A stretch of DNA of 57,859 nt, taken from contig JAJYXE010000039.1 of NCBI GenBank assembly GCA_021791145.1, positions 1 to 57,859 of the forward strand. Direction: 5' to 3'. Below the pieces are notes generated by a model, which was not told where the DNA came from, did no database searches, and was given only the letters and a program-made list of their open reading frames with translations. This DNA is from Actinomycetes bacterium. Lineage in GTDB: Bacteria; Actinomycetota; Acidimicrobiia; Acidimicrobiales; RAAP-2. Shown here piece by piece: positions 40,260-49,629 of the stretch; position 1 is the first letter of the stretch; every line of letters begins with the position of its first letter. The position numbers and the translations under genes are program-made.

Positions 40260-41681
40260 ATGACATCAAACCAGCACGGGTCGTTGCACCAGCCGGCGGT
40301 CCTCTCCTTTCTCGGTGCAGCGGGCACGGTCACGGGCAGCAGGTTCCTGCTCGAGGCGCGCGGGTCCCGGCTGCTCGTGGACTGCGGGCTCTTCCAGGGG
40401 CTGCGGGAGCTGCGGCAACGGAACTGGTCGCCCTTCCCGGTCGATCCGGCCACGATCGACGCCGTCGTGCTGACCCACGCGCACCTGGACCATTGCGGGT
40501 ACCTGCCCGCGCTCGTGCGCGACGGGTTCGCCGGACCGATCGTGAGCACGCGATGGACCGCCGAGCTCGCGCGCATCGTCCTCCAGGACTCCGCCCATCT
40601 CCAAGAGGAGGAGGCTTCCTACGCCAACGCCAAGGGGTTCTCCAAGCACCGGCCGGCCCTGCCGTTGTACACCGGTGAGGACGCTGCCGCCGTGTTCGAG
40701 CGGTTCCGTCCGGTGGACTACCACGCGCCCTTGCAGGTGGCCGACGGGCTCGTCGTCGAGCTGGTCTCCGCCGGCCACATCGTCGGCTCGGCGAGCGCGC
40801 TCGTCACGATCGACGGCGCGGCGCCCTCGCGCGTGTTCTTCAGCGGCGATGTGGGACGCCCGCACCATCCGATCCTGCGCCCCCCGCAGACCCCTCCCGC
40901 CGCCGACGTCTTCCTCGTCGAGTCGACCTACGGCAACCGCCTCCACGAACCCGAGGAACGAGCCCTCGACCGCATGGCCGACGCGATCACCCGAACGGCC
41001 CGGCGAGGGGGGACGGTGGTGATCCCGTCGTTTGCCGTCGACCGGACCGAGGTGCTGCTGATCGCACTGGGCAAGCTCGTCGCGCAAGGGAAGGTGCCGA
41101 AGCTCCCGATCTATGCCGACAGCCCGATGGCGCTCGCGGTCCTCGACGTGTACCGCGCGGCGATCGCGGCGCATGCCGCGGACGTGGCGCTCGCCGACGG
41201 GACCGATCCGTTCGAGCTCTCCGGCGAGCTCCATGAGCTGCGCACCCCGGACGAGTCGCGTTCGCTCAACGAGCTCGGCTATCCGTCGATCATCATCTCG
41301 GCGTCCGGCATGGCGACCGGCGGCCGCGTCCTCCACCACCTCGCCCGCTGCCTTCCGGACTCGAGGTGCTCGGTGATCCTTGCGGGCTTCCAGTCCGAGG
41401 GGACCCGCGGCAGGCAGCTCGCGGACGGCGCGCGGACCGTGAAGCTGCTCGGCAAGTACGTCCCGGTCCGCGCCGAAGTGCTCGAGCTGAGCGCCTTCTC
41501 CGTGCACGCGGACGCCGCCGAGCTGACCGAGTGGCTGCGTCCGGTGCCCGTGCCCGACACCGGGTACCTGGTCCACGGCGAGGTGTCGGCCGCCAACGCC
41601 ATGGCGAGCCGCCTCGCAGACGAGCTCGGCTGGAACGCGGTGGTGCCGACCCAGGGCGAGCGTGTCCGGGTGGAGCGATGA
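40260..41681 (+). CDS. metallo-beta-lactamase/beta-CASP RNA-processing protein
   Basis: The protein (473 aa) resembles CPSF73/RNase J-related nucleases (YSH1/YbhA-type MBL exonucleases). Motif II LTHAHLDHCGYLP gives the di-zinc ligands, SAGHIVGSASALV and VFFSGDVGR are later metal motifs, the beta-CASP domain includes VVIPSFAVDRTEVLL, and the RMMBL end reads LSAFSVHADAAELTEWL. It probably acts on RNA in the cytoplasm. A -35/-10 pair TTGCCG-N17-CAACAT ends 7 nt before the chosen ATG, fitting a leaderless message. The stop overlaps the next start (ATGA). Confidence 0.9.
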   Translation: MTSNQHGSLHQPAVLSFLGAAGTVTGSRFLLEARGSRLLVDCGLFQGLRELRQRNWSPFPVDPATIDAVVLTHAHLDHCGYLPALVRDGFAGPIVSTRWTAELARIVLQDSAHLQEEEASYANAKGFSKHRPALPLYTGEDAAAVFERFRPVDYHAPLQVADGLVVELVSAGHIVGSASALVTIDGAAPSRVFFSGDVGRPHHPILRPPQTPPAADVFLVESTYGNRLHEPEERALDRMADAITRTARRGGTVVIPSFAVDRTEVLLIALGKLVAQGKVPKLPIYADSPMALAVLDVYRAAIAAHAADVALADGTDPFELSGELHELRTPDESRSLNELGYPSIIISASGMATGGRVLHHLARCLPDSRCSVILAGFQSEGTRGRQLADGARTVKLLGKYVPVRAEVLELSAFSVHADAAELTEWLRPVPVPDTGYLVHGEVSAANAMASRLADELGWNAVVPTQGERVRVER

Positions 41682-42337
41682 GCACACCCGGGCTGCCCAC
41701 GGCGGAGCCCCGGGCCGAGGGGAGGGGCGGGGAGCCGCAGGGATCCAGCCGTCCGCTCGTTGTCGGGGTCATGGGCTCGGCGAGCGGCTACATCGACCCG
41801 TCCGTCGCCCACCAGGCCCGCGTGCTCGGGCGCGCGATCGCAGATGCCGGCTGCACGCTCGTCACCGGCGCCTGCCCCGGCCTGCCGCAAGAGGCGGTGC
41901 TGGGCGCCTCGGCGCGCGGCGGCCTCGTCCTCGGGATCTCCCCCGCGCTCTCCGAGCAGGAGCACGTCGAACGCTACGCCTCGCCCGTCGAGGGATTCGC
42001 GGCGCTCATCTACACCGGATCGGGGCTCATGGGGAGAGAGGTCGTCAACATCCGCTCCTCGGACATCGTGGTGATCGTCGGAGGTCAGTCGGGCACGCTG
42101 GGAGAGTTCGCCATCGCGTACGACGAGGGACGGCTCATCGGCGTGCTGACCGGGACGCACGGAGTGGCGGACATGATCGGCGAGCTGGTCGGGCGCCTGT
42201 CGAAGGAGACCGGCGCCAAGGTGCTCTTCGACGCCGACCCCGAGCGCCTCGTCGCGCGCCTGGTCGACTACTACCGCACGGTCCACTTCGCGCACCCCCA
42301 CACGCTGTACGCGTCGATCGGGGGGGACGGGTCGTAG
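41678..42337 (+). CDS. SLOG/LOG-like nucleotide-binding protein (TIGR00725-type)
   Basis: The protein (219 aa) has a Rossmann-like SLOG fold. VVGVMGSASGYIDP begins the fold, TLVTGACPGLPQEAVLGA is the Gly-rich turn, and IVVIVGGQSGTLGEFAIAYDEGRLIGVL carries the GGxxGTxxE motif that in LOG proteins binds the nucleotide phosphate. Family members are cytokinin-riboside phosphoribohydrolases, molybdenum cofactor-carrier-like or sensor proteins; which applies here is unclear. It is coupled to the MBL gene (ATGA). It ends about 190 bp upstream of the Wadjet operon; SLOG proteins can be nucleotide-signal sensors, but a link to that system is speculation. Confidence 0.75.
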   Translation: MSTPGLPTAEPRAEGRGGEPQGSSRPLVVGVMGSASGYIDPSVAHQARVLGRAIADAGCTLVTGACPGLPQEAVLGASARGGLVLGISPALSEQEHVERYASPVEGFAALIYTGSGLMGREVVNIRSSDIVVIVGGQSGTLGEFAIAYDEGRLIGVLTGTHGVADMIGELVGRLSKETGAKVLFDADPERLVARLVDYYRTVHFAHPHTLYASIGGDGS

Positions 42338-42342
42338 GTCGT

Positions 42343-42470
42343 CGCGTGCGCGTGCGTGCGCGTGCGCGTGGGCGTGCGCGTGCGCGTGCGCGTGCGCGCG
42401 TGTGAGCGAAAGGGCGTGCGCGGGCGCCCGCCCCCGCCCCCCCGGCCCCGGCCCCGGCCCCGGCCCTACA
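42343..42470. repeat. alternating purine-pyrimidine tract and C-rich runs upstream of jetA
   Basis: About 60 bp (42343-42404) is nearly perfect alternating GC/GT dinucleotides, prone to Z-DNA, followed by CCCCGG-type runs (42433-42467). It separates the SLOG gene from the jetA promoter. Confidence 0.7.
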
Positions 42471-42511
42471 GCCTCGTAGTTACAGCGGTGGAACTCGTCA
42501 CAGCCGGGGCG

Positions 42512-42517
42512 TAGAGT
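42512..42517 (+). promoter_or_regulatory. putative -10 hexamer of the jet operon (leaderless)
   Basis: TAGAGT ends 6 nt before GTG 42524, identical in sequence and spacing to uvrA. A TGGAAC at 42489-42494 is a possible -35 with a 17-bp spacer. Confidence 0.6.
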
Positions 42518-42523
42518 CGCGCC

Positions 42524-44085
42524 GTGGCCCAGTCCCGGCCTTGGCGATCGATCGACCCGGACCTCTTCCGGTTCACCACCACCGAGATCGGCTCCCTGTA
42601 CGTCGCCATCATGGCGGCCTTCGAGCAGTCCGCCGTCCTGGCCCCCGCCCTCAACGTCGACCAGGTGCGTGCCGCGCTCTCCCGGGCGGGCTGGGACGAG
42701 CCGACCGAGGACGACGCCCTGCAGCGGGCGCTGGCCGCCCTGACCGGCTGGCGGCTGCTCGAGGCCACCCAGGACCACGGGGCGCGCTTCGCGACGCCCG
42801 AGGAGTTCGAGCGAAAGAGCCTCCTGTGGGCGCTGACCCCCAAGGGCGAGGCGGCCGTCGCCGGGGTGCTGCGGGCCGTCGACTCGCTTCGCCACGCTGT
42901 GGGGCTGCAGACGGCGGTGCTCGACGCCATGGGCGACGTGCTGGGAGAGCTCGGCGAGCTCGCAGCGCTGCCTCGTGCGCCGGACGTGGACGCCAAGATC
43001 CACCTCCTGGTCTCCCAGCTCGAGCAAAGCCTGGAGAGCCTGGTGGTGAGCGTCCGGCAGTTCAACGGCCATCTCCAGCGCCTGCTCCGGGAGGACGGCA
43101 CGGACGACGACGTCTTCGCAGACGTGAAACGCCGGACGGTGACCTACCTCGAGGAGTACGTCCACGGCGTCGAGAGGCCGCAGCGCCGGCTCGCTGTCGG
43201 GATCGCGAGGCTCGAGGCCGAAGGGCTGTCGGCGGTCTTCGACCGGGCGCTCGGCGGCGCCAACCTCGCTCCGGTGGCCGGGGAGGATCCCGGTCCGGCG
43301 TGGCTCGCCGAGCGGGATCGTCGCTGGCAGGCGCTGCGGGCGTGGTTCGCGCCCCAAGACGCGTCGGTCCCGCTCGTCACCGGCCTCCTGGAGACGGCCC
43401 GCACTGCGATCATCGAGTTGCTGCGCGTGCTGAGCGCCGGTGGGACAGCCGCAGGCGGTCGGCGTTCGTCGGGCACGACTTCCGGCGCCTGGCGGGGTGG
43501 TTCGCCGCGGCCCCCGGCGAGCACGAGGCACACCTCCTCTTCGCGGCCGCCTTCGGGCTCTGGCCGGCGCGCCACGCCCACCTCGCCGGCGTCGACGGCC
43601 ACGAGCGGATGCTGTCGGCCACCTGGTCGGAGACCGAGCCGGTGGAGGTTGCACCGGCGCTGCGGACCACCGGCAGCCTCACCAACCGCGGCCACCCGCG
43701 ACCGGTGGGCGACCCGCGGCTCGTGCGGGCCGCTCGCCAGCGAGCCCAGGCCGAGCAGCTCGCGGCCCATGACGCACTGCGGGCGACGCTCGCGACGGAC
43801 GGCGCGGTGCCGCTCTCGGGGTTCGGACGCTTGGACCCGCGTGCCTTCGGGGAGCTGCTCGAGCTGCTCGCGGCCGGCCTCGAAGCACCCCTCGACGCGG
43901 ACGGGTCCCGGCGCGCCCTTTCGGTCGACGGGCGTGTCGAGGTCGTCCTGCGAGATCCGGGAGACGGGCGGCTGGCGACGCTCGCGACGGACCACGGCGT
44001 GCTGCGCGGCCCGGACCTCCTCGTCTCGATCACGCTGACCGACGAGGTCGGCGCGACGGTCCTGCGAGAGGTCGTCGGTGCCTGA
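42524..44085 (+). pseudogene. jetA: JetA-like Wadjet subunit (DUF2397/TIGR02677 family), interrupted by an apparent frameshift
   Basis: This is the first gene of a four-gene SMC-type operon. In Wadjet systems JetA is a kleisin-like subunit that bridges the SMC motor. The N-terminal 303 residues read in the GTG 42524 frame (SIDPDLFRFTTTEIGSLYVAIMAAFEQS and so on). The family-like continuation (RSAFVGHDFRRLAGWFAAAPGEHEAHLLFAAAFGLWPARH to the end) is in the -1 frame, joining at 43432 where CTGAG would need to be CTGGAG. The restored protein would be 520 aa. Without repair, translation runs about 200 aberrant residues to 44038. No slippery heptamer is visible, so a real single-base deletion or a sequencing error is likelier than programmed shifting. 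The end overlaps jetB by 8 nt. Confidence 0.82.
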
Positions 44086-44173
44086 CACCACCGCCGTGCC
44101 GGTGCCTGACACCACCACCGTGCCGGTGCCTGACGCCACCGCCGTGCCGGTGCCTGACGCCACCGCCGTGCCG
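44078..44173 (+). repeat. 24-bp tandem array at the jetB start
   Basis: Four contiguous 24-bp copies begin exactly at the jetB start codon (VPDTTAVP), and each contains an in-frame GTG. A gain or loss of copies would change the N-terminus and the overlap with jetA without breaking the frame. Confidence 0.95.
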
Positions 44174-45532
44174 GTGCGGTCCCGGCGTTCGGCGCCCCGG
44201 CTCCTCGAGCACCTCGACGCGGAGCGTGCGGGCGCAGTGCGCTACCTCCTCGCCCGGCCGCTGCTCTCTTCCAAGGCCGATCCCGACGCCTTCCGCCTCG
44301 TCGCCCGGCACGCGACCTGGCTGACGAACTACTTCGAGCAGACCTGCGGCTGGCAGCTCACGGTCGACTCCTCGGCCGGCTTCGCCCGTCTCGCGAAGCG
44401 GGCCGCCGCGCTGGACCCCACGAGGCCGCTGCGGCGGACGAGGGGCGAGCGGGTGCCGTTCGACCGCCGGCGCTACCAGCTGCTCTGCCTCGTGTGCGCC
44501 GAGCTCGTCCGCCACCCGGTCACGACCATCGGGATGCTCGCGGGGGCGATCACCCCGGAGGCCCAGCTCGACACCAGCCGGCAAGCCGAGCGGAGCGCCT
44601 TCGTCGACGCCTTGCGCGCGCTGATCGACTGGGGCGCGCTGGAGGTGTCCGTGGCCGAGCTCGACGCCTATGTCGGCAGCGACCGGGTCAACGCGCTCCT
44701 CTCCGCCGACACCGCGCGGCTGCACCGGCTGCTCGTGTCGGCGAGCGCGCCGAGCTCCCTGCCCGACGGGCTGACCACCGAGGAGGCGACCGAGCGGCTG
44801 CTCGCCGAGCCCCGCTACGGCGGGGAGCTCGTGCGGGCCGTCGACCCCGCCCAGTTGCGGGCGGCCGACCCCGCCCAGGTGCGGGCGGCCGACCCCGCCC
44901 AGGTGCGGGCCGCCGAGACCCGGCAGCCGGGGCTCGCCGAGCTTGGGGAGGAGGCGAGAAACCGGTGGGCGCGCCATCTCCTCGGGCGGCGCATGCTGGA
45001 CGACCCTGTCGTGTACGTCGAGGACCTGAGCGAGATGGAGGCCGCCTACCTGGGGAGCATCAGCGGGCGGCGGTGGCTGCGCGAGCGCGCGGCCGAGGCG
45101 GGCTTCGAGCTCGAGGAGCGCGTCGAGGGGTTCCTCGCCGTCGACGCCGACGGCATCGCCACCGACGTCGTGTTCCCGGCGCCGGCCGGCAACGTGCACC
45201 AGCTGGCCCTGCTGCTCGTCGACCGGCTGGTCGTGGAGGACGCCGACGGCTCGCGCCGGCTCAGCGAGCTCACGGCCCGGGAGCTGCAGGAGGCGGTGGC
45301 GGACGTGCTCGCCCGGTATCCCGGCTGGGCGCGCGGCCAGCGCGAGGAAGGCGGGCCGGAGCGCCTGGCGCGCCAGGCCGTCGACCTCCTCGTGGGCCTC
45401 GGCCTCGCGCGACGCTCGCCGGACGGAGGTGTCGCGGCGCGCCCGGCGCTGGCCCGCTATCGGAGCGCGCCCGCCGTGGTCTCCGGCGCCCGCACGCTGT
45501 TCGATCCCCCAGAGCCCCCGGAGGAACCATGA
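44078..45532 (+). CDS. jetB: JetB-like Wadjet subunit (DUF2398/TIGR02678 family)
   Basis: This is the second subunit (484 aa) of the SMC-type anti-plasmid complex, expected to be a winged-helix KITE-like partner of the kleisin. The region RRSAPRLLEHLDAERAGAVRYLLARPLLSSKADPDAFRLVARHATWLTNYFEQTCGWQL and the later PFDRRRYQLLCLVCAELVRHP match the family as I know it. The GTG start lies inside the jetA end. The first 32 codons are four 24-bp repeats encoding VPDTTAVP-like units, and another three-copy 24-bp repeat (DPAQVRAA) lies in the middle. The stop overlaps the jetC start (ATGA). Confidence 0.85.
   Translation: MPDTTAVPVPDTTTVPVPDATAVPVPDATAVPVRSRRSAPRLLEHLDAERAGAVRYLLARPLLSSKADPDAFRLVARHATWLTNYFEQTCGWQLTVDSSAGFARLAKRAAALDPTRPLRRTRGERVPFDRRRYQLLCLVCAELVRHPVTTIGMLAGAITPEAQLDTSRQAERSAFVDALRALIDWGALEVSVAELDAYVGSDRVNALLSADTARLHRLLVSASAPSSLPDGLTTEEATERLLAEPRYGGELVRAVDPAQLRAADPAQVRAADPAQVRAAETRQPGLAELGEEARNRWARHLLGRRMLDDPVVYVEDLSEMEAAYLGSISGRRWLRERAAEAGFELEERVEGFLAVDADGIATDVVFPAPAGNVHQLALLLVDRLVVEDADGSRRLSELTARELQEAVADVLARYPGWARGQREEGGPERLARQAVDLLVGLGLARRSPDGGVAARPALARYRSAPAVVSGARTLFDPPEPPEEP
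44843..44914 (+). repeat. 24-bp tandem array inside jetB
   Basis: Three 24-bp copies encode DPAQVRAA, in frame. Confidence 0.95.
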
Positions 45533-48500
45533 GCCAACTGCCCGCACGGCTGTCCGACCGCTGGCGCCCGGCACGCGCCGGCCTGGTTTCGATCTGGCGG
45601 TACTGGGACGAGGTGTTCACGTTCCACCGCGGCCGGCTCCTGCTGCGAGGTCCCAACGGGTCGGGGAAGTCCCTGGCCCTCGAGATGCTCCTGCCGTTCC
45701 TGCTCGACGCCGACGCGTCCCCGTCCCGGCTGACCTCGGCCGCCAAGCCGCGCGGCGGGCTGTTCGACAGGGTGATGACCGGGACCGACGAGACGACGCG
45801 CACGGGGTTCGCGTGGGTCGAGTTCCGCCGCGCCGACGAGGTGTTCACCGTCGGGGCCCGCATAAGGGCCTCCCAGTCGACTCGCCGCGCCGACCCGGAC
45901 TACTTCACCACGACCCTCGCGGTCGGCGAGGGACTCCGCCTGCTCGACGACAACCGGGTGCCCATCTCCCGTCAGGCGCTCGTCGAGGCGATCGGCGACA
46001 CCGGCCGGGTGCACGACAACGGCGAGCAGCACCGGGCGGCCGTCCGTGAGGTGCTGTTCTGCGGCTTCGGCGCGGACCGGTACGCATCGGTGCTCGGCGC
46101 CCTGCTCACGCTCCGGCGGGAGAAGCTTTCCCAGCACCTGGTCAACGTGGAGGAGCTCTCGAGCGTCCTCTCGGACGCGTTGGCCCCGATCGACGACCAC
46201 GACATCGCCACGGTCGCCGAGGGCTTCGAGCGCCTCGACCGGCGCCGTGACGAGCTCGGGTCCCTGGAGGGCGAGCTCCACGAGGTGCGGCTCCTCGCCA
46301 CCCGCCACAGGGAGTACGCCCGGGCGGTCGTCGTGGCCGGCGCGTCGTCGGTGACCTCCGCGGAGACCCGCCGCGACAACGTGACCCGGGACGAGCGAAA
46401 GGCCCGCGACGAGCTCGACGCCGTCCGGGAGGCGGCGGACGCGGCCGAGGCGGAGCTGCGTGGGGTCGAAGAGGACGTCACGCGCATCGGCGTGGAGATC
46501 GAGGCGCGCAAGGAGTCCGATGCGTACAAGGAGGGTGTCGCGCTCGCCGACCTGCGGACCCAGGCCCGCCGCCTCGGCGAGATCGCCGACCGCCAGCGCG
46601 CCGCCGCCGAGTCGGCGCGGGTGTCGAGCGAGCAGGCGCACGAGGAGCGCGCCCAGGCCGGCGCCGCCCATGACGCGGCCCGAACGAACCTCGATCGCGC
46701 GGCGCGCGACCTGGCCGGCGCGGCGGAGGCGGTCGCCGGGGAAGCCGTCGCCGAGGAGGCCCGGCGCTGCGAGGACGGCGAGGCCGGCGAGCGCCTGGTC
46801 GCCGCGTGGCTCCACGCTCGCCGCTCGTTGGTCGCAGAGGTACGGGCCAGCCTGGAGCGCCACGAGCAGGCCGTGCTGCGGCGGGCGCTCCACGAGGAGG
46901 GGGCCGAGGCGGCGGCGCGCGACCTCTCGACTCGAGACGCAGAGCACCGCCTGGCGGTCGCCGGCGCGTCGGACGCGGCGGCGCGCTACGCCGCCGATGT
47001 GAGGGAGTGGGCGTCGAGCTGTCGGGTGGTCGGCGCCAGCCGGGTGGCCGCTTCGCTCCCCGAGCACCCCGACGACCCCGACGAGGTCGCCCCCGCGCTC
47101 GTCCGCCTGCAGACCGCCCTCGAGCGCGAGCTGGCCGTCTCGGCCCGCGATCTCGACGCCGAGCGACAGGCGACCGAGTCCGAGCGCGACGCCCTCAGCG
47201 CGGACCGGGCCCGCTGGGAGGAGAGCGCCCTCCCAGAGGTCGAAGCGCCGGCGTGGCGAACGGGGCGCGACGGGTTGAGTGGGGCGCCTCTCTGGATGCT
47301 CGTGCAGCCGGTCGACGGCGCCTCCGTCGAAGAGGTCGACCGCATCGAGGCGGCGCTCACGGGCGCCGGGCTGCTCGACGCCTGGGTCCAGCCCGACGGC
47401 TCGGTCACCCTGGGCGACGACCGCGCCGACGTCGTGCTCACCGCCGGATTCCGGCCGGGGGAGGAGACCCTGGGCTCCGTCCTCGCCCCCGAGCTTGGCG
47501 GGCCGGAGCCGGGTGGGCCGAAGCTCGGTGGGCCGGAGCTCGGAGTCGATCCGGCGACGGTGGCAGCGGTCCTGGCCGCCGTCCCTCTCGTCCCGAGCGC
47601 CCTCTCGGCGCGCGATCCTGGTGCAATCGCCGGTGCGGGTGCGGTCGCCGGTGCGGGTGCGGTCGCCGGTGCGGTGATCGGCCGGGACGGCACCTACCGG
47701 CTGGGCAGCGCGGTTGGCCGCGGCCCTGACCGGCCCGCCCGGGTCCTGGGCGCCCCGGCCCGCGAGCGGCACCGCCAGGCGAAGCTCGCCGAGATCGACG
47801 CGGCCCTCGCCCTCGTGGGCGAGCGGCTGGCGGGGATCGACCGCCGGCGCGACGCGCTGGACCGGCAGGCCGCGGCCGTCCAGTCCGAGCTCGAGGCGGC
47901 TCCGAGCGGGGCGCCTGTCCGGGACGCCGCTCGGGCGGCGGACGACGCCGCACTGCGCCTCGGCGACGCGCGCAACCGAGCCGACGCGGCGCGCGCCCGC
48001 GTACGGCAGGCAGAGGACGACGTGCGCGCGGCCCTGCGGACGCTCACCACCCAGAGCGCCCAGCACGGGCTGCCCGCCGACCGGGCCGGCCTCGACACCG
48101 TGGAGGAGGGCCTTCGCCGGCTGGAGCGCGACGCCGGGATCTGGGCGCGCCGGCGCAGGGAGGCGGCCGTCGCGGCCGAAGAGCTCGCCCGCGCCGAGCG
48201 GCGCGCCGCCGACGCGGCCGCCAGGCTCTGGCAGGCAGAGTCCGACCGCGACGCCGCGGCGCGCGAGGCGAGGGACGCCGCCGACCGGCTCTTCGCCCTC
48301 GAGGCGAGCGTGGGCGGCGAGTACCACCAGGTGCTCGAGGAGATCGCCGCCCTCGAGTCCGAGCGCGCGGACGCGCGCCGGCGCGTCGAGGCCCTGCGGG
48401 GCCGCACGCCCGAGCTCCGCCAGAAGGTCGGCGAGCTGTCGCGGATCGTGCAGGACGCGGCGGACGCCCGAGCGCGCGCCGAGGAGGCGCGCGAGGCCGC

Positions 48501-49629
48501 CCACCGCCGGCTGCTCGCCGCGACCGACGACCTGCTCGAGGACGCGGGCATCGCCCGCCCCGAGGCGCTCGAGGGGGTCTCCGCCGTCCTCGCCTTCGCG
48601 AGAGGCGTGGTCGCCGAGCACGGGGACCTCCGCACGGACCCCGAGGTCGTCGAGCGGCTGTCCGAGCGCGTGCGCGAGCAGGTGCACCAGGCCCGCACGG
48701 CGCTCGGCGCGCGCGTCGGCGTCGACCGGGAGCTGTCAGGGGAGTGGTGGGTCCTGCGCACCACGGCAGGGGGCCTGCGCCGCAGGGCAGGCGAGCTCGT
48801 GGACGCGCTGGCCGGGGAGCTCGAGCGCGGCCGGGCGGAGCTCGCCGACGAGGAGGAGCGCCTCTTCGAGCAGACCCTTGCCGGCAGCGTCCGGCGAGCC
48901 CTCGCCGACCGCATCCGTCAGGCGAACGCGCTCGTGGACACGATCAACGAGCAGCTCGACGCGGTGCGCACCGCCGCCGCCGGCGTCCGTGTCCGGCTCG
49001 GGTGGACGGTCGGCCCCGACCAGCTCGAGGCGGTGAAGGCGGCCCGGTCGTTGCTGCTGCGCGACCCCGCCGACCTGACCGACGCCGAGCGCGCCTCCCT
49101 GCAGGAGTTCGTCCGGGCCCGCGTGGACCAGGCCCGCGCCGAGCTGGAGACCGGCGCCCCGTGGGAGCAGCGCCTCCGCGAGACCCTCGACTACCGTCGC
49201 TGGCACCGCTTCAGCCTCCACGTCGCGCACCGCGACTGGGACGGGTACCAGCCCGCCACCCCGCGACGCCTGCAGCGCCTGTCGACCGGCGAGCGCTCGA
49301 TCGCGTTGCACCTGCCGATGATCGCCTCGGTCGCCGCGCATTACGCCGGCGCGGAGGGGCGGCCCTCGGTGTGCCCCCGCCTGATCCTGCTCGACGAGCT
49401 GTTCGCCGGGGTCGACACCGCCAACCGGGCCCAGCTCTTCGGGACGCTGAGCGCCTGGGACCTCGACGCCGTGTTCACGAGCGACCACGAGTGGTGCCAG
49501 TACGCGACCCTCGACGGGATCGCGATCCACCACCTGCATCCCGGGCGCGCGGACGAGCCGGTGACCTCGACGCGCTTCACCTGGGACGGCCACGAGCGCC
49601 GTCTCGACCCGGGCGCCGCGGCGGCGTGA
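45529..49629 (+). CDS. jetC: JetC-like SMC/SbcC-type ATPase (TIGR02680 family)
   Basis: This is the SMC motor of the Wadjet complex (1366 aa). Walker A is RGPNGSGKS (residues 40-48), inside LLLRGPNGSGKSLALEMLLPFLL. Long Glu/Ala/Arg-rich coiled coils follow. A hinge-like region at about residues 580-740 begins LWMLVQPVDGASVEEVDRIEAAL. A second coiled-coil arm leads to the C-terminal head with the ABC signature LSTGE (about residue 1251) and Walker B RLILLDELFAGVD (about residue 1285). The ATG at 45529 overlaps the jetB stop; upstream codons in the same frame belong to a shadow of jetB. Two in-frame repeat arrays (GGPEL-like and AGAGAV) fall within the hinge-like region. Confidence 0.92.
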   Translation: MSQLPARLSDRWRPARAGLVSIWRYWDEVFTFHRGRLLLRGPNGSGKSLALEMLLPFLLDADASPSRLTSAAKPRGGLFDRVMTGTDETTRTGFAWVEFRRADEVFTVGARIRASQSTRRADPDYFTTTLAVGEGLRLLDDNRVPISRQALVEAIGDTGRVHDNGEQHRAAVREVLFCGFGADRYASVLGALLTLRREKLSQHLVNVEELSSVLSDALAPIDDHDIATVAEGFERLDRRRDELGSLEGELHEVRLLATRHREYARAVVVAGASSVTSAETRRDNVTRDERKARDELDAVREAADAAEAELRGVEEDVTRIGVEIEARKESDAYKEGVALADLRTQARRLGEIADRQRAAAESARVSSEQAHEERAQAGAAHDAARTNLDRAARDLAGAAEAVAGEAVAEEARRCEDGEAGERLVAAWLHARRSLVAEVRASLERHEQAVLRRALHEEGAEAAARDLSTRDAEHRLAVAGASDAAARYAADVREWASSCRVVGASRVAASLPEHPDDPDEVAPALVRLQTALERELAVSARDLDAERQATESERDALSADRARWEESALPEVEAPAWRTGRDGLSGAPLWMLVQPVDGASVEEVDRIEAALTGAGLLDAWVQPDGSVTLGDDRADVVLTAGFRPGEETLGSVLAPELGGPEPGGPKLGGPELGVDPATVAAVLAAVPLVPSALSARDPGAIAGAGAVAGAGAVAGAVIGRDGTYRLGSAVGRGPDRPARVLGAPARERHRQAKLAEIDAALALVGERLAGIDRRRDALDRQAAAVQSELEAAPSGAPVRDAARAADDAALRLGDARNRADAARARVRQAEDDVRAALRTLTTQSAQHGLPADRAGLDTVEEGLRRLERDAGIWARRRREAAVAAEELARAERRAADAAARLWQAESDRDAAAREARDAADRLFALEASVGGEYHQVLEEIAALESERADARRRVEALRGRTPELRQKVGELSRIVQDAADARARAEEAREAAHRRLLAATDDLLEDAGIARPEALEGVSAVLAFARGVVAEHGDLRTDPEVVERLSERVREQVHQARTALGARVGVDRELSGEWWVLRTTAGGLRRRAGELVDALAGELERGRAELADEEERLFEQTLAGSVRRALADRIRQANALVDTINEQLDAVRTAAAGVRVRLGWTVGPDQLEAVKAARSLLLRDPADLTDAERASLQEFVRARVDQARAELETGAPWEQRLRETLDYRRWHRFSLHVAHRDWDGYQPATPRRLQRLSTGERSIALHLPMIASVAAHYAGAEGRPSVCPRLILLDELFAGVDTANRAQLFGTLSAWDLDAVFTSDHEWCQYATLDGIAIHHLHPGRADEPVTSTRFTWDGHERRLDPGAAAA
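47491..47544 (+). repeat. 15-bp tandem array in jetC
   Basis: Three full units and one partial unit of 15 bp encode ELGGP-like residues, in frame, in the hinge-like region between the coiled coils. Confidence 0.85.
47626..47676 (+). repeat. 18-bp tandem array in jetC
   Basis: Two full units and a partial unit of 18 bp encode AGAGAV, in frame, about 80 bp after the 15-bp array. Confidence 0.85.

Noticed and set aside
41678..42337. SLOG-like protein as a fifth gene of the Wadjet system
   Set aside because: It is coupled to the metallo-beta-lactamase gene by ATGA and separated from jetA by about 190 bp with a separate promoter.
43425..43440. Programmed -1 frameshift in jetA
   Set aside because: No X-XXY-YYZ slippery heptamer or downstream stem is apparent at the junction; a one-base deletion or sequencing error is simpler.
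44494..45528. N-terminal extension of the jetC frame by 345 codons
   Set aside because: This stretch is a shifted frame of jetB. The SMC head starts at ATG 45529, which overlaps the jetB stop as ATGA.
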